64,000 bases of DNA from Nocardioides litoris (GTDB taxonomy: Bacteria; Actinomycetota; Actinomycetes; Propionibacteriales; Nocardioidaceae), in contig NZ_VDMR01000001.1 in the NCBI RefSeq assembly GCF_006346315.1, forward strand, positions 496,001 through 560,000. The letters run 5' to 3'. Shown one piece after another: positions 1 to 9,750 of the stretch. How positions within the stretch are numbered: the first letter of the stretch is position 1; every line of letters begins with the position of its first letter. The position numbers were made by a program, and so were the translations under genes. The notes beneath the pieces were generated by a model. The model was not told where the DNA came from. It ran no database searches and saw nothing but the letters and a program-made list of their open reading frames with translations.

Positions 1-1014
1 GACGACCTGCCGGCCGACGAGCCGCTCGGCGCCCCCGCCGGCAGCCGGCCCGCCGGGAGTGCGCCCGTCGTGCCCGACGTCCCCGACCACGACCCCGCGA
101 GCGGGGTCCCGGCCGGCGAGGCCCCCCTGCCCCCGGCCCCGCTCGCCCCGCCCGTCGGGCCGCCGCCGGTGGGCCCGCCGCCGCCCACCGACCCGCCGTC
201 GTGGTCGCCCGACAAGACCGACGCCCCCGTCGTCGACGCCGACCCCGAGCCGGCCCCGGTCGACCCTCCGGCCGCCTTCGACCCGGCGCCGGTCGACGTG
301 CCCCCGGGTGAGCCCGAGCCCTCGCCCGCCGAGACCGAGACCGAGCTGCTCGAGATCTCCGACGAGCAGGACGTGGCCGACCAGCGGCCCGACCCCCTGA
401 GCGACCCGCTGAGCGCCCCCCTCGATGCGCCGTACGCCGCCTCCACCCCGCCCCCGCCGCCGGCCGACCCGTTCCCGTCGGCCGAGGCGGCACCGCCGCC
501 CCCGCCGCCGTTCCCCGCGGCCCCCGAGGGCTCCTCGCCCTTCTACGCGCCGACCGACGACAGCGACCACGACGGGCTGACCCAGGCGGGCGTCGACGCC
601 GACGAGTTCTCGCGCCCGCAGACCGGGCTGCCCGGCCAGCCGCTGCCGCCCGACGTGGGGCCCTCGGTGGCCCGGCTCGCGATCTCCCACGGCGAGACGG
701 TCGAGGTCGACCGCGTGGTCCTCGTCGGCCGCGCGCCGGAGGCCCGGCGGTTCACCACGACCGACCAGCCCCGCCTCGTCACGGTGCCGAGCCCGCTGCA
801 CGAGATCTCCTCGACCCACATCGAGGTGCGCCCCGGGTCCGGCCCCGACCACGGCAGCGCCGTGGTGACCGACATGGGGTCGACCAACGGCACGATCCTG
901 GTCCAGCCCGGCCTCTCGCCCGAGGAGCTCAAGCCCGGCATCGCCGTCCAGCTCATCCCGGGGGCGACGATCAACCTCGGCGACGGGGTCACCATCCAGG
1001 TCCTCAACCCCTGA
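1..1014 (+). CDS. Proline-rich FHA-domain protein, 5' end outside window
   Basis: The reading frame is open from the first base, so the gene probably begins upstream; an internal GTG at 70 is a possible but unconvincing start. About 200 residues are low-complexity, rich in Pro, Ala, Asp and Glu. The last 95 or so residues form a forkhead-associated (FHA) phosphothreonine-binding domain, with a VGRAPEAR strand, an HEISSTHIEV segment and DMGSTNGT, which retain the Gly-Arg, Ser-x-x-His and Asn-Gly positions. No membrane segment or enzyme domain is visible. The next gene has a closely related FHA domain with the same VGRxPEAR signature, so the two look like tandem relatives. FHA domains read Ser/Thr-kinase phosphorylation; the cognate kinase is not next to it here. 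Exact role unknown. Confidence 0.8.
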   Translation, partial: DDLPADEPLGAPAGSRPAGSAPVVPDVPDHDPASGVPAGEAPLPPAPLAPPVGPPPVGPPPPTDPPSWSPDKTDAPVVDADPEPAPVDPPAAFDPAPVDVPPGEPEPSPAETETELLEISDEQDVADQRPDPLSDPLSAPLDAPYAASTPPPPPADPFPSAEAAPPPPPPFPAAPEGSSPFYAPTDDSDHDGLTQAGVDADEFSRPQTGLPGQPLPPDVGPSVARLAISHGETVEVDRVVLVGRAPEARRFTTTDQPRLVTVPSPLHEISSTHIEVRPGSGPDHGSAVVTDMGSTNGTILVQPGLSPEELKPGIAVQLIPGATINLGDGVTIQVLNP

Positions 1015-1025
1015 CCGACCGGCCC

Positions 1026-2183
1026 GTGAGCACCACCCCGGTCGGCCCGACCTCGCACCCGGTGGCCGAGCTCGACCGCCGGTTCTACGCCGCCGCCGTC
1101 GACCGGCTCGTGGCGTGGGGGATCGTCGGCGGCGTCGGGTTCCTCGCGTGGTGGACCCTGGTGCGTGACGACCGGGTCGTCCTCGGCGTCGCGGTCGTCC
1201 TCGTGGTCGCCGTCGCGGTGCTGCTGGCCCAGGCCGTCCTGCTCGGCGTCGCCGGTACGTCGCCCGGCAAGTCGGCCCTCGGCCTGCGGGTGGTCCGCGC
1301 CGACGACGGCCGGCCGCTGGGCCTCGGCAAGGCCCTGGTGCGGGTGCTCGTCCTGGCCGTCCTCACCCTGCCGACGGCGGGCATCGGCTTGGCGACCCTG
1401 GCCTGGACGGCCGTCATGGACCCCAGCGGACGCCGCCGGGGGGCCCACGACCGCATGAGCGACGCCGTCGTGGTCGACGTGCGGCCGGTGCCCGGCGAGG
1501 TCGAGGCGTCCCCGCAGCCCCGGGCCGTGGTCAACCTGACCGCGATGCGCCTCGTGCCCGCCCCGGCGCCGACCCCGGCGCCGGCCCCGGTCGCCGCGCC
1601 CCGTCCCGCCCCGGCTCCCGACACCGTGACCATCGAGGTCGGCGCACCGACCGCACCTCCACCGCCGCCCCGGCCGGCGCCGCCGCCCCCGCCGCCCCGC
1701 ACCCCGCCGACGGCGAGCCGCCCGACGGCCCCGCCGGGCGCGCCGCCCCGCCCGGCGTCAACCGGGGCCCCGTCGTCGGAGTCCACCGTCATCCGGCCGG
1801 CGCCCGGGCGCGACGGGGGGACGGCCGAGCGCGGCCGGGGCGACCGGCCGCAGTGGCGGGTCAGCTTCGACACGGGCGAGTCGTTCCTGGTCGAGGGCCT
1901 CGCGCTCGTGGGTCGCCGCCCGGAGGCCCGCGCCGGCGAGGACGTCGCCCACCTGGTGCCGCTGCGCTCCTCCGACATGTCGCTGTCCAAGACGCACGCA
2001 CAGTTCACCGTCGTCCCCGACGGCGCCCTGGTGGTGATGGACCGCGGCTCGACCAACGGCTCGGTGGTGCTGCGCCAGGGCGTGCCCAAGTCGCTGAGCC
2101 CCGGCCGCCCCTCGACGCTCCTGGACGGCGACACCGTCCGCTTCGGCGACCGGTCCATGACCGTGGCCCGGGAGGTCCCGTGA
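1026..2183 (+). CDS. RDD-family membrane protein with C-terminal FHA domain
   Basis: 385 residues from GTG 1026, 11 bases after the previous stop. Residues 15-150 form an RDD domain with hydrophobic helices near 25-45, 52-75 and 100-125 and the family-like GTSPGKSALGLRVV stretch. A Pro/Ala-rich linker covers about 170-260, and a C-terminal FHA domain (VGRRPEARAG, SLSKTHAQF, DRGSTNGS) covers about 285-385. The domain order suggests a membrane-anchored phosphothreonine reader. It overlaps the next gene by 4 bases (GTGA), so these genes are probably one operon. RDD function is poorly known; transport has been proposed for some members. Confidence is high for the domains and low for the task. Confidence 0.85.
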   Translation: MSTTPVGPTSHPVAELDRRFYAAAVDRLVAWGIVGGVGFLAWWTLVRDDRVVLGVAVVLVVAVAVLLAQAVLLGVAGTSPGKSALGLRVVRADDGRPLGLGKALVRVLVLAVLTLPTAGIGLATLAWTAVMDPSGRRRGAHDRMSDAVVVDVRPVPGEVEASPQPRAVVNLTAMRLVPAPAPTPAPAPVAAPRPAPAPDTVTIEVGAPTAPPPPPRPAPPPPPPRTPPTASRPTAPPGAPPRPASTGAPSSESTVIRPAPGRDGGTAERGRGDRPQWRVSFDTGESFLVEGLALVGRRPEARAGEDVAHLVPLRSSDMSLSKTHAQFTVVPDGALVVMDRGSTNGSVVLRQGVPKSLSPGRPSTLLDGDTVRFGDRSMTVAREVP

Positions 2184-2590
2184 CGTTCGAGCACACCGCC
2201 ACCGCCACCACCGACGCCGACCCGCCCGCGGTCTGGACCCTCTGGTCGGACCCCTCGAGCTGGCCCGGGTGGGACCCGTCGGTCGTCGCGGTCGCCCTCG
2301 ACGGGCCCTTCGCCGCCGGCACGACCGGCACGATGACCCTGGCCGGGCCGGTCGACGTACCGCTGGAGCTGGCGGTGGTCGAGACCGGCCGTCGCTACCT
2401 CGACGAGCTGCGCCTCGGCGACCTGGTCATCCGCATCGACCACGTCGTCGAGCCCCGGGCCGGCGGCGGCAGCACCATCACCGTCACCACCACGATCACC
2501 GGCCCCGGCGCCGCCGACGTCGGCCCGATGGTCACCGCCGAGGCCCCCCTCGCCCTCGCCGCCCTCACGGCTGCGGCGGAGGCGCCGTAG
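2180..2590 (+). CDS. SRPBCC / START-like ligand-binding protein
   Basis: 136 residues from GTG 2180, which overlaps the preceding stop as GTGA, so translation is probably coupled. The start FEHTATATTDADPPAVWTLW and the segment WSDPSSWPGWDPSV are typical of polyketide cyclase/dehydrase-like SRPBCC proteins, which fold around a hydrophobic cavity. The length is normal for a single-domain member. No signal peptide or membrane helix is visible. The ligand or catalytic role cannot be read from sequence, and the genes upstream suggest no substrate. It is the last gene before a 172-base convergent gap facing lepB. Confidence 0.75.
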   Translation: MTFEHTATATTDADPPAVWTLWSDPSSWPGWDPSVVAVALDGPFAAGTTGTMTLAGPVDVPLELAVVETGRRYLDELRLGDLVIRIDHVVEPRAGGGSTITVTTTITGPGAADVGPMVTAEAPLALAALTAAAEAP

Positions 2591-2652
2591 GGGCCGACCT
2601 GCTGCGGGCGGGGGTCCCAGACGTCGGCGCGGGGGCGTGCCGTGATCGGAGG

Positions 2653-2717
2653 CCGACGGCGTCGGCCGGGTGCGACCGCGGGTGTCAGGTCGAGCGCAAC
2701 CGGTCCGACGGCGTCGG
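2653..2717. repeat. Two copies of a near-palindromic 13-mer in a convergent gap
   Basis: CCGACGGCGTCGG occurs at 2653-2665 and again at 2705-2717. Each copy is self-complementary except for its central base. They lie in the 172-base gap between two convergent genes and could act as weak termination or pausing hairpins. No T-run follows. Confidence 0.4.
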
Positions 2718-2762
2718 CATCACGGCGCGCTCACGGGACGACGGCCGGCCGCCCGCAGCAGG

Positions 2763-3626
2763 TCAGTCAGACGCAGCGTCCGGCACGGCCTCGAACACGT
2801 CGGGGCGGCCGATGAGCTCGGCGTGGTCGAGCGGCCAGACGAGGCTGAACACCTTGCCGACGACGTTGTCGAGCGGCACGAACGGCCGGTCGGGGTCGCG
2901 CTTGGGCAACGACGGCTCGTCGGGGTCGCACTGCGCGGGCTGGCGCTTGCAGAGGCGGTCGGAGGAGTCGGCGGAGGCGGCCCGGTTGTCGCCCATGACG
3001 AACAGCCGGCCCTCGGGCACGGTGACCGACCAGTCGCGCGAGCAGCCGTTGACCATCGGGCCGTCGCAGTCGGGCTGGTCGCGGATGAAGGAGTCCTCGT
3101 CGACGGGGACGCCGTTGATGATCAGGCGGCCCTGGTCGTCGCAGCACTCGATGGTGTCACCGGGGGTGCCGATGACGCGCTTCACGAGGTGGCCGCCGGT
3201 GGGGTAGAGCCCGACCCGGGCCAGGCCCTTGGCGACGATGCCCTGGGGTCCGGTGCCGGGGTCGACCAGCCAGCTGCCGGGGTCCTCGAAGACGATGACG
3301 TCGCCGCGCTGCGGCTCGCCGCCGAACCAGTAGGAGACCTTCTGCACCAGGATCCGGTCGTTGGCCACGAGGCCGGGCTCCATGGAGGCCGAGGGGATGT
3401 AGAAGGCCTGGACGAAGAAGGTCTTGATGACCAGCGCCATGCCCAGGGCGACCACGAGGAGCACGATCGTCTCCAGCCACAGCGGCGCCCGACGCTTGTC
3501 CTCGGGGTGCACCTCGACGGGCTGCTCGACGGGCTGCTCGACGGGCTCGCCGGCGGCCGCTGACCCGTCGTCGCCGGGCACCGTCTCGTCGGCCGCGGGC
3601 CGGCGCACTTCGTCCTTGTCGGGCAC
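2763..3626 (-). CDS. lepB: Signal peptidase I
   Basis: 287 residues. It cleaves signal peptides from exported pre-proteins at the outer face of the membrane. A charged, partly repetitive cytoplasmic head ([12 protein letters not shown], from 12-base repeats in the DNA) precedes one membrane helix at about 49-70. The S26 motifs follow: YIPSASMEP with nucleophile Ser81, and [12 protein letters not shown] with general base Lys149, then the GDNR box near residue 237. The GTG start at 3626 is supported by a TACATT -10 box ending 7 bases upstream, which predicts a leaderless transcript. It is divergent from the acyl-CoA synthetase gene. Usual single-helix Gram-positive type. Confidence 0.95.
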   Translation of the reverse strand: MPDKDEVRRPAADETVPGDDGSAAAGEPVEQPVEQPVEVHPEDKRRAPLWLETIVLLVVALGMALVIKTFFVQAFYIPSASMEPGLVANDRILVQKVSYWFGGEPQRGDVIVFEDPGSWLVDPGTGPQGIVAKGLARVGLYPTGGHLVKRVIGTPGDTIECCDDQGRLIINGVPVDEDSFIRDQPDCDGPMVNGCSRDWSVTVPEGRLFVMGDNRAASADSSDRLCKRQPAQCDPDEPSLPKRDPDRPFVPLDNVVGKVFSLVWPLDHAELIGRPDVFEAVPDAASD

Positions 3627-3633
3627 GACGTGG

Positions 3634-3639
3634 AATGTA
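3634..3639 (-). promoter_or_regulatory. -10 box of lepB (leaderless)
   Basis: TACATT on the minus strand lies 7 bases before the lepB GTG, so transcription should begin at or next to the start codon. No strong -35 element is seen. Confidence 0.55.
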
Positions 3640-3694
3640 CGCCAGCGCCCGCGAGCCCTGTGCTTCGAGGCGCAGTCGTGGTTGTGTCGGCGGC

Positions 3695-5311
<1,617 letters not shown>

Positions 5312-5666
5312 TTGGTCGACTCCGGCCAGGCCGGGTCTCGCTGGCCGCCCTCCGCTGGATGGTCGACTCCGGCCGGGCCGGGTCTCGCTGGCCGCCCCTG
5401 CCTGGGCACGCTGCCGCCGGTCTGGGTGGCGGCCGCCGAGCCCCGGGGCCTGGCCTGCGTCTCCGTGCGCCCTGTGGTGGGCCTGGGTGGGGGTTGGGGC
5501 GCCGTTCTGCTGGTCGGGTCCGGCTCGGCCAGGTCTGCTGGCCGCCGCCTGGGCGCCCTGCCGCCGAGCCCCGGGGCCCGGTCTCCGTCTCCGCGCGCCC
5601 TGTGGTGGGCCTGGGTGGGGGTTGGGGCGCCGTCCTGCTGGTCGGGTCCGGCCCGGCCCGCCCCGG
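5312..5666. repeat. Degenerate tandem repeat array in a non-coding gap
   Basis: No credible gene. A 38-base unit beginning TGGTCGACTCCGGCC occurs at 5313-5350 and 5360-5397. A 98-base unit beginning CCGCCGAGCCCCGGGGCC occurs at 5433-5530 and 5561-5658 (period 128) with few mismatches. The spacers between the long units also resemble the short units. Several frames are open across it only because GC-rich repeats lack stops. The array ends directly at the inverted repeat that follows. Confidence 0.7.
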
Positions 5667-5736
5667 GGCGGTAGTCCCTGGCAAGGATCACGCCCGGGCG
5701 CCCTCGCACCCGTGATCCCTGCCAGGGACTACCGCC
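5667..5736. repeat. 26-base inverted repeat, likely terminator or REP-like element
   Basis: Arms 5667-5692 and 5711-5736 are complementary at 25 of 26 positions, around an 18-base centre. The core is GGTAGTCCCTGGCA. The right arm contains the stop codon of the minus-strand acetyltransferase gene, so its mRNA ends inside a very stable hairpin. This could serve as a terminator, or be a dispersed palindromic repeat that was inserted here. Confidence 0.7.
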
Positions 5737-6310
5737 GGCTCGGGGTCACCCACTCCGCGCGGAGCACGGCATGGATGGCGGTGTCGGTCCACGCGCCGTC
5801 GTCCCACCAGTCCTGGCGCAGGTGGGCCTCGTGGGTCATGCCGAGCCGGTCGCACAGGCGGGCCGAGGCGGTGTTGCGCGGGTCGAGCTGCGCGGCGACG
5901 CGGTGGCAGCCGAGGGGGCCGAAGCAGAGGTCGACGGCCGCGCGGGCGGCCTCGGTGGCGAGGCCCCGCCCGGCGACGGTGGGGGAGAAGACCCACCCGA
6001 CCTCGGCGATCGAGCGCGCCGGCCCGGCCTTGAGCCGCACCATCACGTCCCCGACCACCCGACCGTCGAGGTCGGCGACGAGGGTCAGGGGCCAGTCGCT
6101 GTCGAGGTCGGCGTCCGGGCCGGCGGCCGCGGCCTCGAGCCACTGCGCCATCCGGGAGACCACGTCGTCGCGGCCCTGCGGCGGGAAGGGCAGGTAGCGG
6201 CACACCTCGGGATCGCCCCGGTAGGACAGCAGGTCGTCGACGTCGGCGTCGCGGGCCAGCCGCAGCACGAGCCGCTCGGTGCGCAGCGGCAGGTCCAGCG
6301 CGAGCGTCAC
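5729..6310 (-). CDS. GNAT-family N-acetyltransferase
   Basis: 193 residues; resembles the ribosomal-protein-alanine acetyltransferase group (RimJ/RimL, Acetyltransf_3). It begins with LRTERLVLR, followed by a beta-strand core, SIAEVGWVFSPTVAGRGLAT (the acetyl-CoA pyrophosphate-binding V/Q-x-x-G-x-G/A loop) and RLGMTHEAHLRQ at the end. The start is GTG 6310, overlapping the stop of the upstream subtilase gene by 4 bases, so the two are co-transcribed and coupled. The acceptor is unknown; a protein N-terminus or a small molecule are equally possible. The stop lies within the inverted repeat. Confidence 0.85.
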   Translation of the reverse strand: MTLALDLPLRTERLVLRLARDADVDDLLSYRGDPEVCRYLPFPPQGRDDVVSRMAQWLEAAAAGPDADLDSDWPLTLVADLDGRVVGDVMVRLKAGPARSIAEVGWVFSPTVAGRGLATEAARAAVDLCFGPLGCHRVAAQLDPRNTASARLCDRLGMTHEAHLRQDWWDDGAWTDTAIHAVLRAEWVTPSRR

Positions 6311-8520
6311 CGCGTCAGCACCACCGGCACGCGGGTGGTGGTGCCGGTGGCGCCGCGCCACACGACGTACCCGTCGTCGACGCGGCTGCCTCGTCGCGGC
6401 CCGGCCGTCACCCTGAACGTCGCGCTCTCGCCCGGCCCGAGACGCAGCGCCGCCGGTGACACCCGTACGTCGCGGCGGAACCCGACCGCGCTGGAGGAGA
6501 AGTAGAGGCGGCGGCCGGAGACGTTGGTGACCCGCCGCGTCGTCGTACGCCGTCCGCCGGCGAGCACCACGGTGGGGCTGTTGAGCCGCACGGCGTCGCC
6601 GTCGAGCCAGGCGCGGTAGGCCGCCGGGTCGGTGAGCACGGCGAGCCCCGGGCGACGGGCGGCGCGGGCCCGCACCAGTCCGGCGCCGGCGCGGGTGACG
6701 GGGCTGCGCCGCAGCGGGCGGGCGGTGGTGACCAGGGCGGAGCGCACCTGGGCGGGGTCGGCGCCGCGGGCGAGGAGGGTGGCGGCGACGCCGGCCACGA
6801 CGGCCGCGGCCGCGGAGGTGCCGGCGTCGACGTCCCACGAGCCCCGCTCGGCGGGCACGGCGGCCAGCACGTTGGTGGCGGGGGCGACGACGTCGGGGTC
6901 GACGGTGTCCGAGCCGGTGCCGGACCCGGAGAACCCGGCGACCCGGGCCGGGCGCTGGGCGGTGCCGCGGGGACGCAGGGCGACCCGCAGGCCGGGCCGG
7001 TCCGCGAGGGCGCGGCGCAGCACCCGACCGGCGCCGGCGGGGAGGTGGACCGTCGGCACGCTGTGCACGTCGGCGTCGACCGAGCCGCGGTCGCGGTTGA
7101 GCAGGACCATGGCGACGCCGTCGGCGAGGGCGACCGTGCGCGACTTCACGACCCGGCCGACCTGGCCGCGGTCGCAGACGACCACGGCGCCCGCGACCTC
7201 GCGGGCATCCAGCGACCCGGGGGCACAGACGCGCGCCTCGGCCGCGCGGACGCCGGTCGCGGCCGCGTCGGCGGCCCGGACGACCCGGGTCGGGCCCCGG
7301 CCACGGCGCGAGGCCATGGCGCCGGCCAGGCGCTGCCCGCCGGGCAGGACGACCTCACCCCGGCGCACGGCGCCGGTCGAGCCGCCCACCGAGAGCACCC
7401 ACGGCGAGGAGTGCGCAGCGCCACCGGCGCCGTCGTTGCCGGCGGCCGCGACCACCACGACCCCGGCCTCGGTGGCCCCGAGCAGGGCCCGCTCGAGCAC
7501 GTCGATCCCGGACGGCCCACCGACGGCGAGGGTGAGGACGTCGACGCCGTCGCGCACCGCGTCGTCGACCGCTGCGACCAGGTCGGCGACCGAGCAGCCG
7601 TCGTCGCGGGGGTCGGGGGCGTTCCAGCACGCGCGGTAGACCGCGAGCGAGGCGTCGGGGGCCTGGCCGCCGAAGGTGCCGAGGCGCTCCTCGCCCACCA
7701 CCACGGGCACGCGGGCGTTGCCGACGGCGAGGGAGGCGGTGCGGGTGCCGTGGCCGTCGCGGTCGCGCGGGGAGATCGGCGTCGCGGCACGCACCGCGTC
7801 GACGCCGAAGCCGTCGACGTAGGTGCGGGCGCCGACCACGCGGCCCGAGCACGCGGAGGCCGGCCAGTCCGGCCCGGTCTCGCAGGCGCCGCCGAAGCCG
7901 GGCGGTGCCCCGGCGCTGGACCGGGGCGCGAAGACCGGGCTGTCGGGCGCCAGCCCGGTGTCGACCACGCCGACCACCACGCCCCGGCCCCCGCGGCGCG
8001 GTCCGGGCGGGGCGAGGGCGGCGGAGACCTCCTCGGGCAGGGCGGCGCGGGACGACGCGGGTGTCGGGGTCGAGGCGAGCGGCCGCACGGTGTCGGCCAC
8101 CACGTCGAGCACCGCGGGCTCGCGGGCCAGCGTCGCCGCCTGCTCCTCGTCGAGCTCGACCGCCATCCCGTTGACGGCGGTCGTCCAGCGGTAGACGGGC
8201 TCGGGCGAGCCGACGGCCTCGAGCACCCGGTTCTGCTCGGCGAGCTGCCGCAGCGCCGCCAGCGGTCCGGGCAGGACCGCGCTGGCCCTCCCCGACGCCG
8301 TGCCGGGGGAGCGGAGCGTCACCAGGTGCAGCGAGGTCTCGGAGGACCCCGACGCCGGGGCGGGCGCCGGGTCGTCGGCCGCCACCGGTGCCGCCGGCAG
8401 CAGGGCGACCGCGGTGGCCAGCGCGGTCAGCGCCGCGCCCACCGCCGTCCCGGCCCGGGAGCCGGCCGGTCGCGTGCGGGCAGGGCGGAGCCGCGGACGC
8501 ACGGCTCGTCCTGGGCGCAC
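6307..8520 (-). CDS. Secreted subtilase (S8) with protease-associated insert
   Basis: 737 residues. GTG 8520 is preceded by GGAGG at 5 bases; longer readings would overlap the divergent HAD gene. An N-terminal Arg-rich stretch and hydrophobic helix (about 22-48, AAPVAA cleavage-like) indicate export. A propeptide-like region follows, then the S8 triad Asp187 (VVDTGL), His257 (DGHGTRTA) and Ser569 (DAGTSAAAAV), with oxyanion Asn362. A PA-like insert lies at about 400-510, and the C-terminal 130 residues resemble the Fn3-like domain of large subtilases. The Ser motif is unusual: the normal GTSMAxPH is GTSAAAAV. Likely an extracellular or wall-associated protease. Confidence 0.88.
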   Translation of the reverse strand: MRPGRAVRPRLRPARTRPAGSRAGTAVGAALTALATAVALLPAAPVAADDPAPAPASGSSETSLHLVTLRSPGTASGRASAVLPGPLAALRQLAEQNRVLEAVGSPEPVYRWTTAVNGMAVELDEEQAATLAREPAVLDVVADTVRPLASTPTPASSRAALPEEVSAALAPPGPRRGGRGVVVGVVDTGLAPDSPVFAPRSSAGAPPGFGGACETGPDWPASACSGRVVGARTYVDGFGVDAVRAATPISPRDRDGHGTRTASLAVGNARVPVVVGEERLGTFGGQAPDASLAVYRACWNAPDPRDDGCSVADLVAAVDDAVRDGVDVLTLAVGGPSGIDVLERALLGATEAGVVVVAAAGNDGAGGAAHSSPWVLSVGGSTGAVRRGEVVLPGGQRLAGAMASRRGRGPTRVVRAADAAATGVRAAEARVCAPGSLDAREVAGAVVVCDRGQVGRVVKSRTVALADGVAMVLLNRDRGSVDADVHSVPTVHLPAGAGRVLRRALADRPGLRVALRPRGTAQRPARVAGFSGSGTGSDTVDPDVVAPATNVLAAVPAERGSWDVDAGTSAAAAVVAGVAATLLARGADPAQVRSALVTTARPLRRSPVTRAGAGLVRARAARRPGLAVLTDPAAYRAWLDGDAVRLNSPTVVLAGGRRTTTRRVTNVSGRRLYFSSSAVGFRRDVRVSPAALRLGPGESATFRVTAGPRRGSRVDDGYVVWRGATGTTTRVPVVLTR

Positions 8521-8601
8521 GGGCACCTCCGGTGGGGGATGGGTCGACCATTCTGGCCCACCCGTCCCACCCGCCGCACCCGAACCGGTGACCCCTCCAC
8601 C

Positions 8602-8607
8602 TACGCT
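8602..8607 (+). promoter_or_regulatory. -10 box of HAD gene (leaderless)
   Basis: TACGCT is followed after 6 bases by the GTG start at 8614, predicting a leaderless mRNA. This also supports the start choice. Confidence 0.55.
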
Positions 8608-8613
8608 GGCCGG

Positions 8614-9267
8614 GTGAGTGCCGCTCCGGTGGTCGGGTTCGACCTCGACATGACCCTGATCGACACCGCACCCGGCTTCCGCTCCGTCCTGCGAGCCCTC
8701 GGCGAGGAGCTCGGCGTCGACTTCCCGGTGGCCGAGATGACCCGGGCCCTCGGGCCGCCGCTCGACCACCTGCTGGCGCCCCACCTGCCGGCCGCGGAGG
8801 TCGGTCCGGCGGGCGACCGCTTCCGCGCCCTGTACCCCGACCACGCCATCGCCTCCGTGCCGCTCCTGCCGGGCGCGGAGGCCGCGCTCGCCGCCGTACG
8901 ACGGCACGGGGGGCGGGTCGTGGTGGTCACCGGCAAGTACGAGCCCAACGCCCGGCTGCACCTGGACCACCTCCGGCTCGAGGTCGACGCCCTCACCGGG
9001 TGGCTGTGGGGCGCGGGCAAGGCCGACGCGCTGCAGGCAGAAGGCGCCTCGGTGTACGTCGGCGACCACGTGCACGACGTCGAGGGCGCCCTCGCCGCCG
9101 GGGTCACCAGCGTCTCGGTGCTCACCGGCGGCTGCACCCGCGAGGAGCTGGTGGCCGCGGGCACCCACGTCGTCCTCGACGACCTCCACGCCTTCCCGGC
9201 CTGGCTCGACCAGCACCTGGCCGGGGGCACCCCCACGGACGCCACCGGGTCCACGCCGGTGGCATAG
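8614..9267 (+). CDS. HAD-superfamily phosphatase
   Basis: 217 residues from GTG 8614. HAD motif I is GFDLDMTLID, with nucleophile Asp10 and general acid Asp12; motif II is the VVVTGK strand; motif IV is VYVGDHVHDVEGA. A helical cap lies between motif I and motif II, so it is a class I (phosphoglycolate phosphatase/Gph-like) enzyme. A cytosolic phosphomonoesterase is expected; the substrate is undetermined. It is divergent from the subtilase gene and followed by the cold-shock gene, whose -10 box overlaps its last codons. Confidence 0.85.
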   Translation: MSAAPVVGFDLDMTLIDTAPGFRSVLRALGEELGVDFPVAEMTRALGPPLDHLLAPHLPAAEVGPAGDRFRALYPDHAIASVPLLPGAEAALAAVRRHGGRVVVVTGKYEPNARLHLDHLRLEVDALTGWLWGAGKADALQAEGASVYVGDHVHDVEGALAAGVTSVSVLTGGCTREELVAAGTHVVLDDLHAFPAWLDQHLAGGTPTDATGSTPVA

Positions 9268-9270
9268 GGT
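9265..9270 (+). promoter_or_regulatory. Candidate -10 box of cold-shock gene
   Basis: TAGGGT overlaps the stop codon of the HAD gene. It would give a 5' untranslated region of about 46 bases before GTG 9323, which carries a GGAGG ribosome binding site. Confidence 0.4.
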
Positions 9271-9322
9271 GGCGCTCGCCCACGGGACGTCCCCGTGGGT
9301 GCGGTGCGTGGAGGGCAGTGCG

Positions 9323-9718
9323 GTGCCGAACGGCAAGGTCAAGTGGTACGACGCCGGCAAGGGCTTCGGCTTCCTGTCGCAGGACGACGGGCCCGACGTC
9401 TACGTGCACGCCGACGCGCTGCCCGAGGGCCTGACCGCCCTCAAGCCGGGCACCCGGGTCGAGTTCGGCATCGCCCAGGGTCGCAAGGGCGACCAGGCGC
9501 TGCAGGTCAAGGTGCTCGACGCCCCGGCGTCGGTCAGCCGCAACCAGGCCCAGGCCCGTCGCAAGCGCCCCGAGGAGATGGTCCCGATCGTCGAGGACCT
9601 CATCCGGGTGCTCGACGGCGTCGGCGAGGCCTACCGGCACGGGCGCCACCCCGACGCCAAGGCCGCACGCCCCGTGGCTAAGCTGCTGCGCGCCCTGGCC
9701 GACCAGCTCGAGGCCTGA
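9323..9718 (+). CDS. Cold-shock-domain protein with C-terminal extension
   Basis: 131 residues, about twice the size of a simple CspA. GTG 9323 is chosen because GGAGG (9310-9314) precedes it at 8 bases and the protein then starts with the canonical PNGKVKWYDAGKGFGF. RNP1 (KGFGF, 13-17) and RNP2 (VYVHA, 26-30) single-strand RNA/DNA-binding motifs are intact. Residues 70-131 form a charged helical extension of the CspB type found in actinobacteria. It acts as an RNA chaperone or transcription antiterminator. By memory, csp, MFS and DUF3027 genes also lie near each other in mycobacteria (cspB region). Confidence 0.9.
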   Translation: MPNGKVKWYDAGKGFGFLSQDDGPDVYVHADALPEGLTALKPGTRVEFGIAQGRKGDQALQVKVLDAPASVSRNQAQARRKRPEEMVPIVEDLIRVLDGVGEAYRHGRHPDAKAARPVAKLLRALADQLEA

Positions 9719-9750
9719 CCGCCCGACCGTCGCCACCCGCGCCGGGTCGC

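Noticed and set aside
5312..5666. CRISPR array
   Set aside because: Only two units of each repeat type, no short regular spacers and no cas genes in the window.
5312..5715. Small proteins read through the repeat region
   Set aside because: Low-complexity Gly/Pro/Arg sequence in several frames at once, no ribosome binding site, no family match.
8526..9360. Longer start for the minus-strand subtilase
   Set aside because: It would cover the whole HAD gene and lacks a signal peptide; GTG 8520 has GGAGG at 5 bases and a normal export signal.
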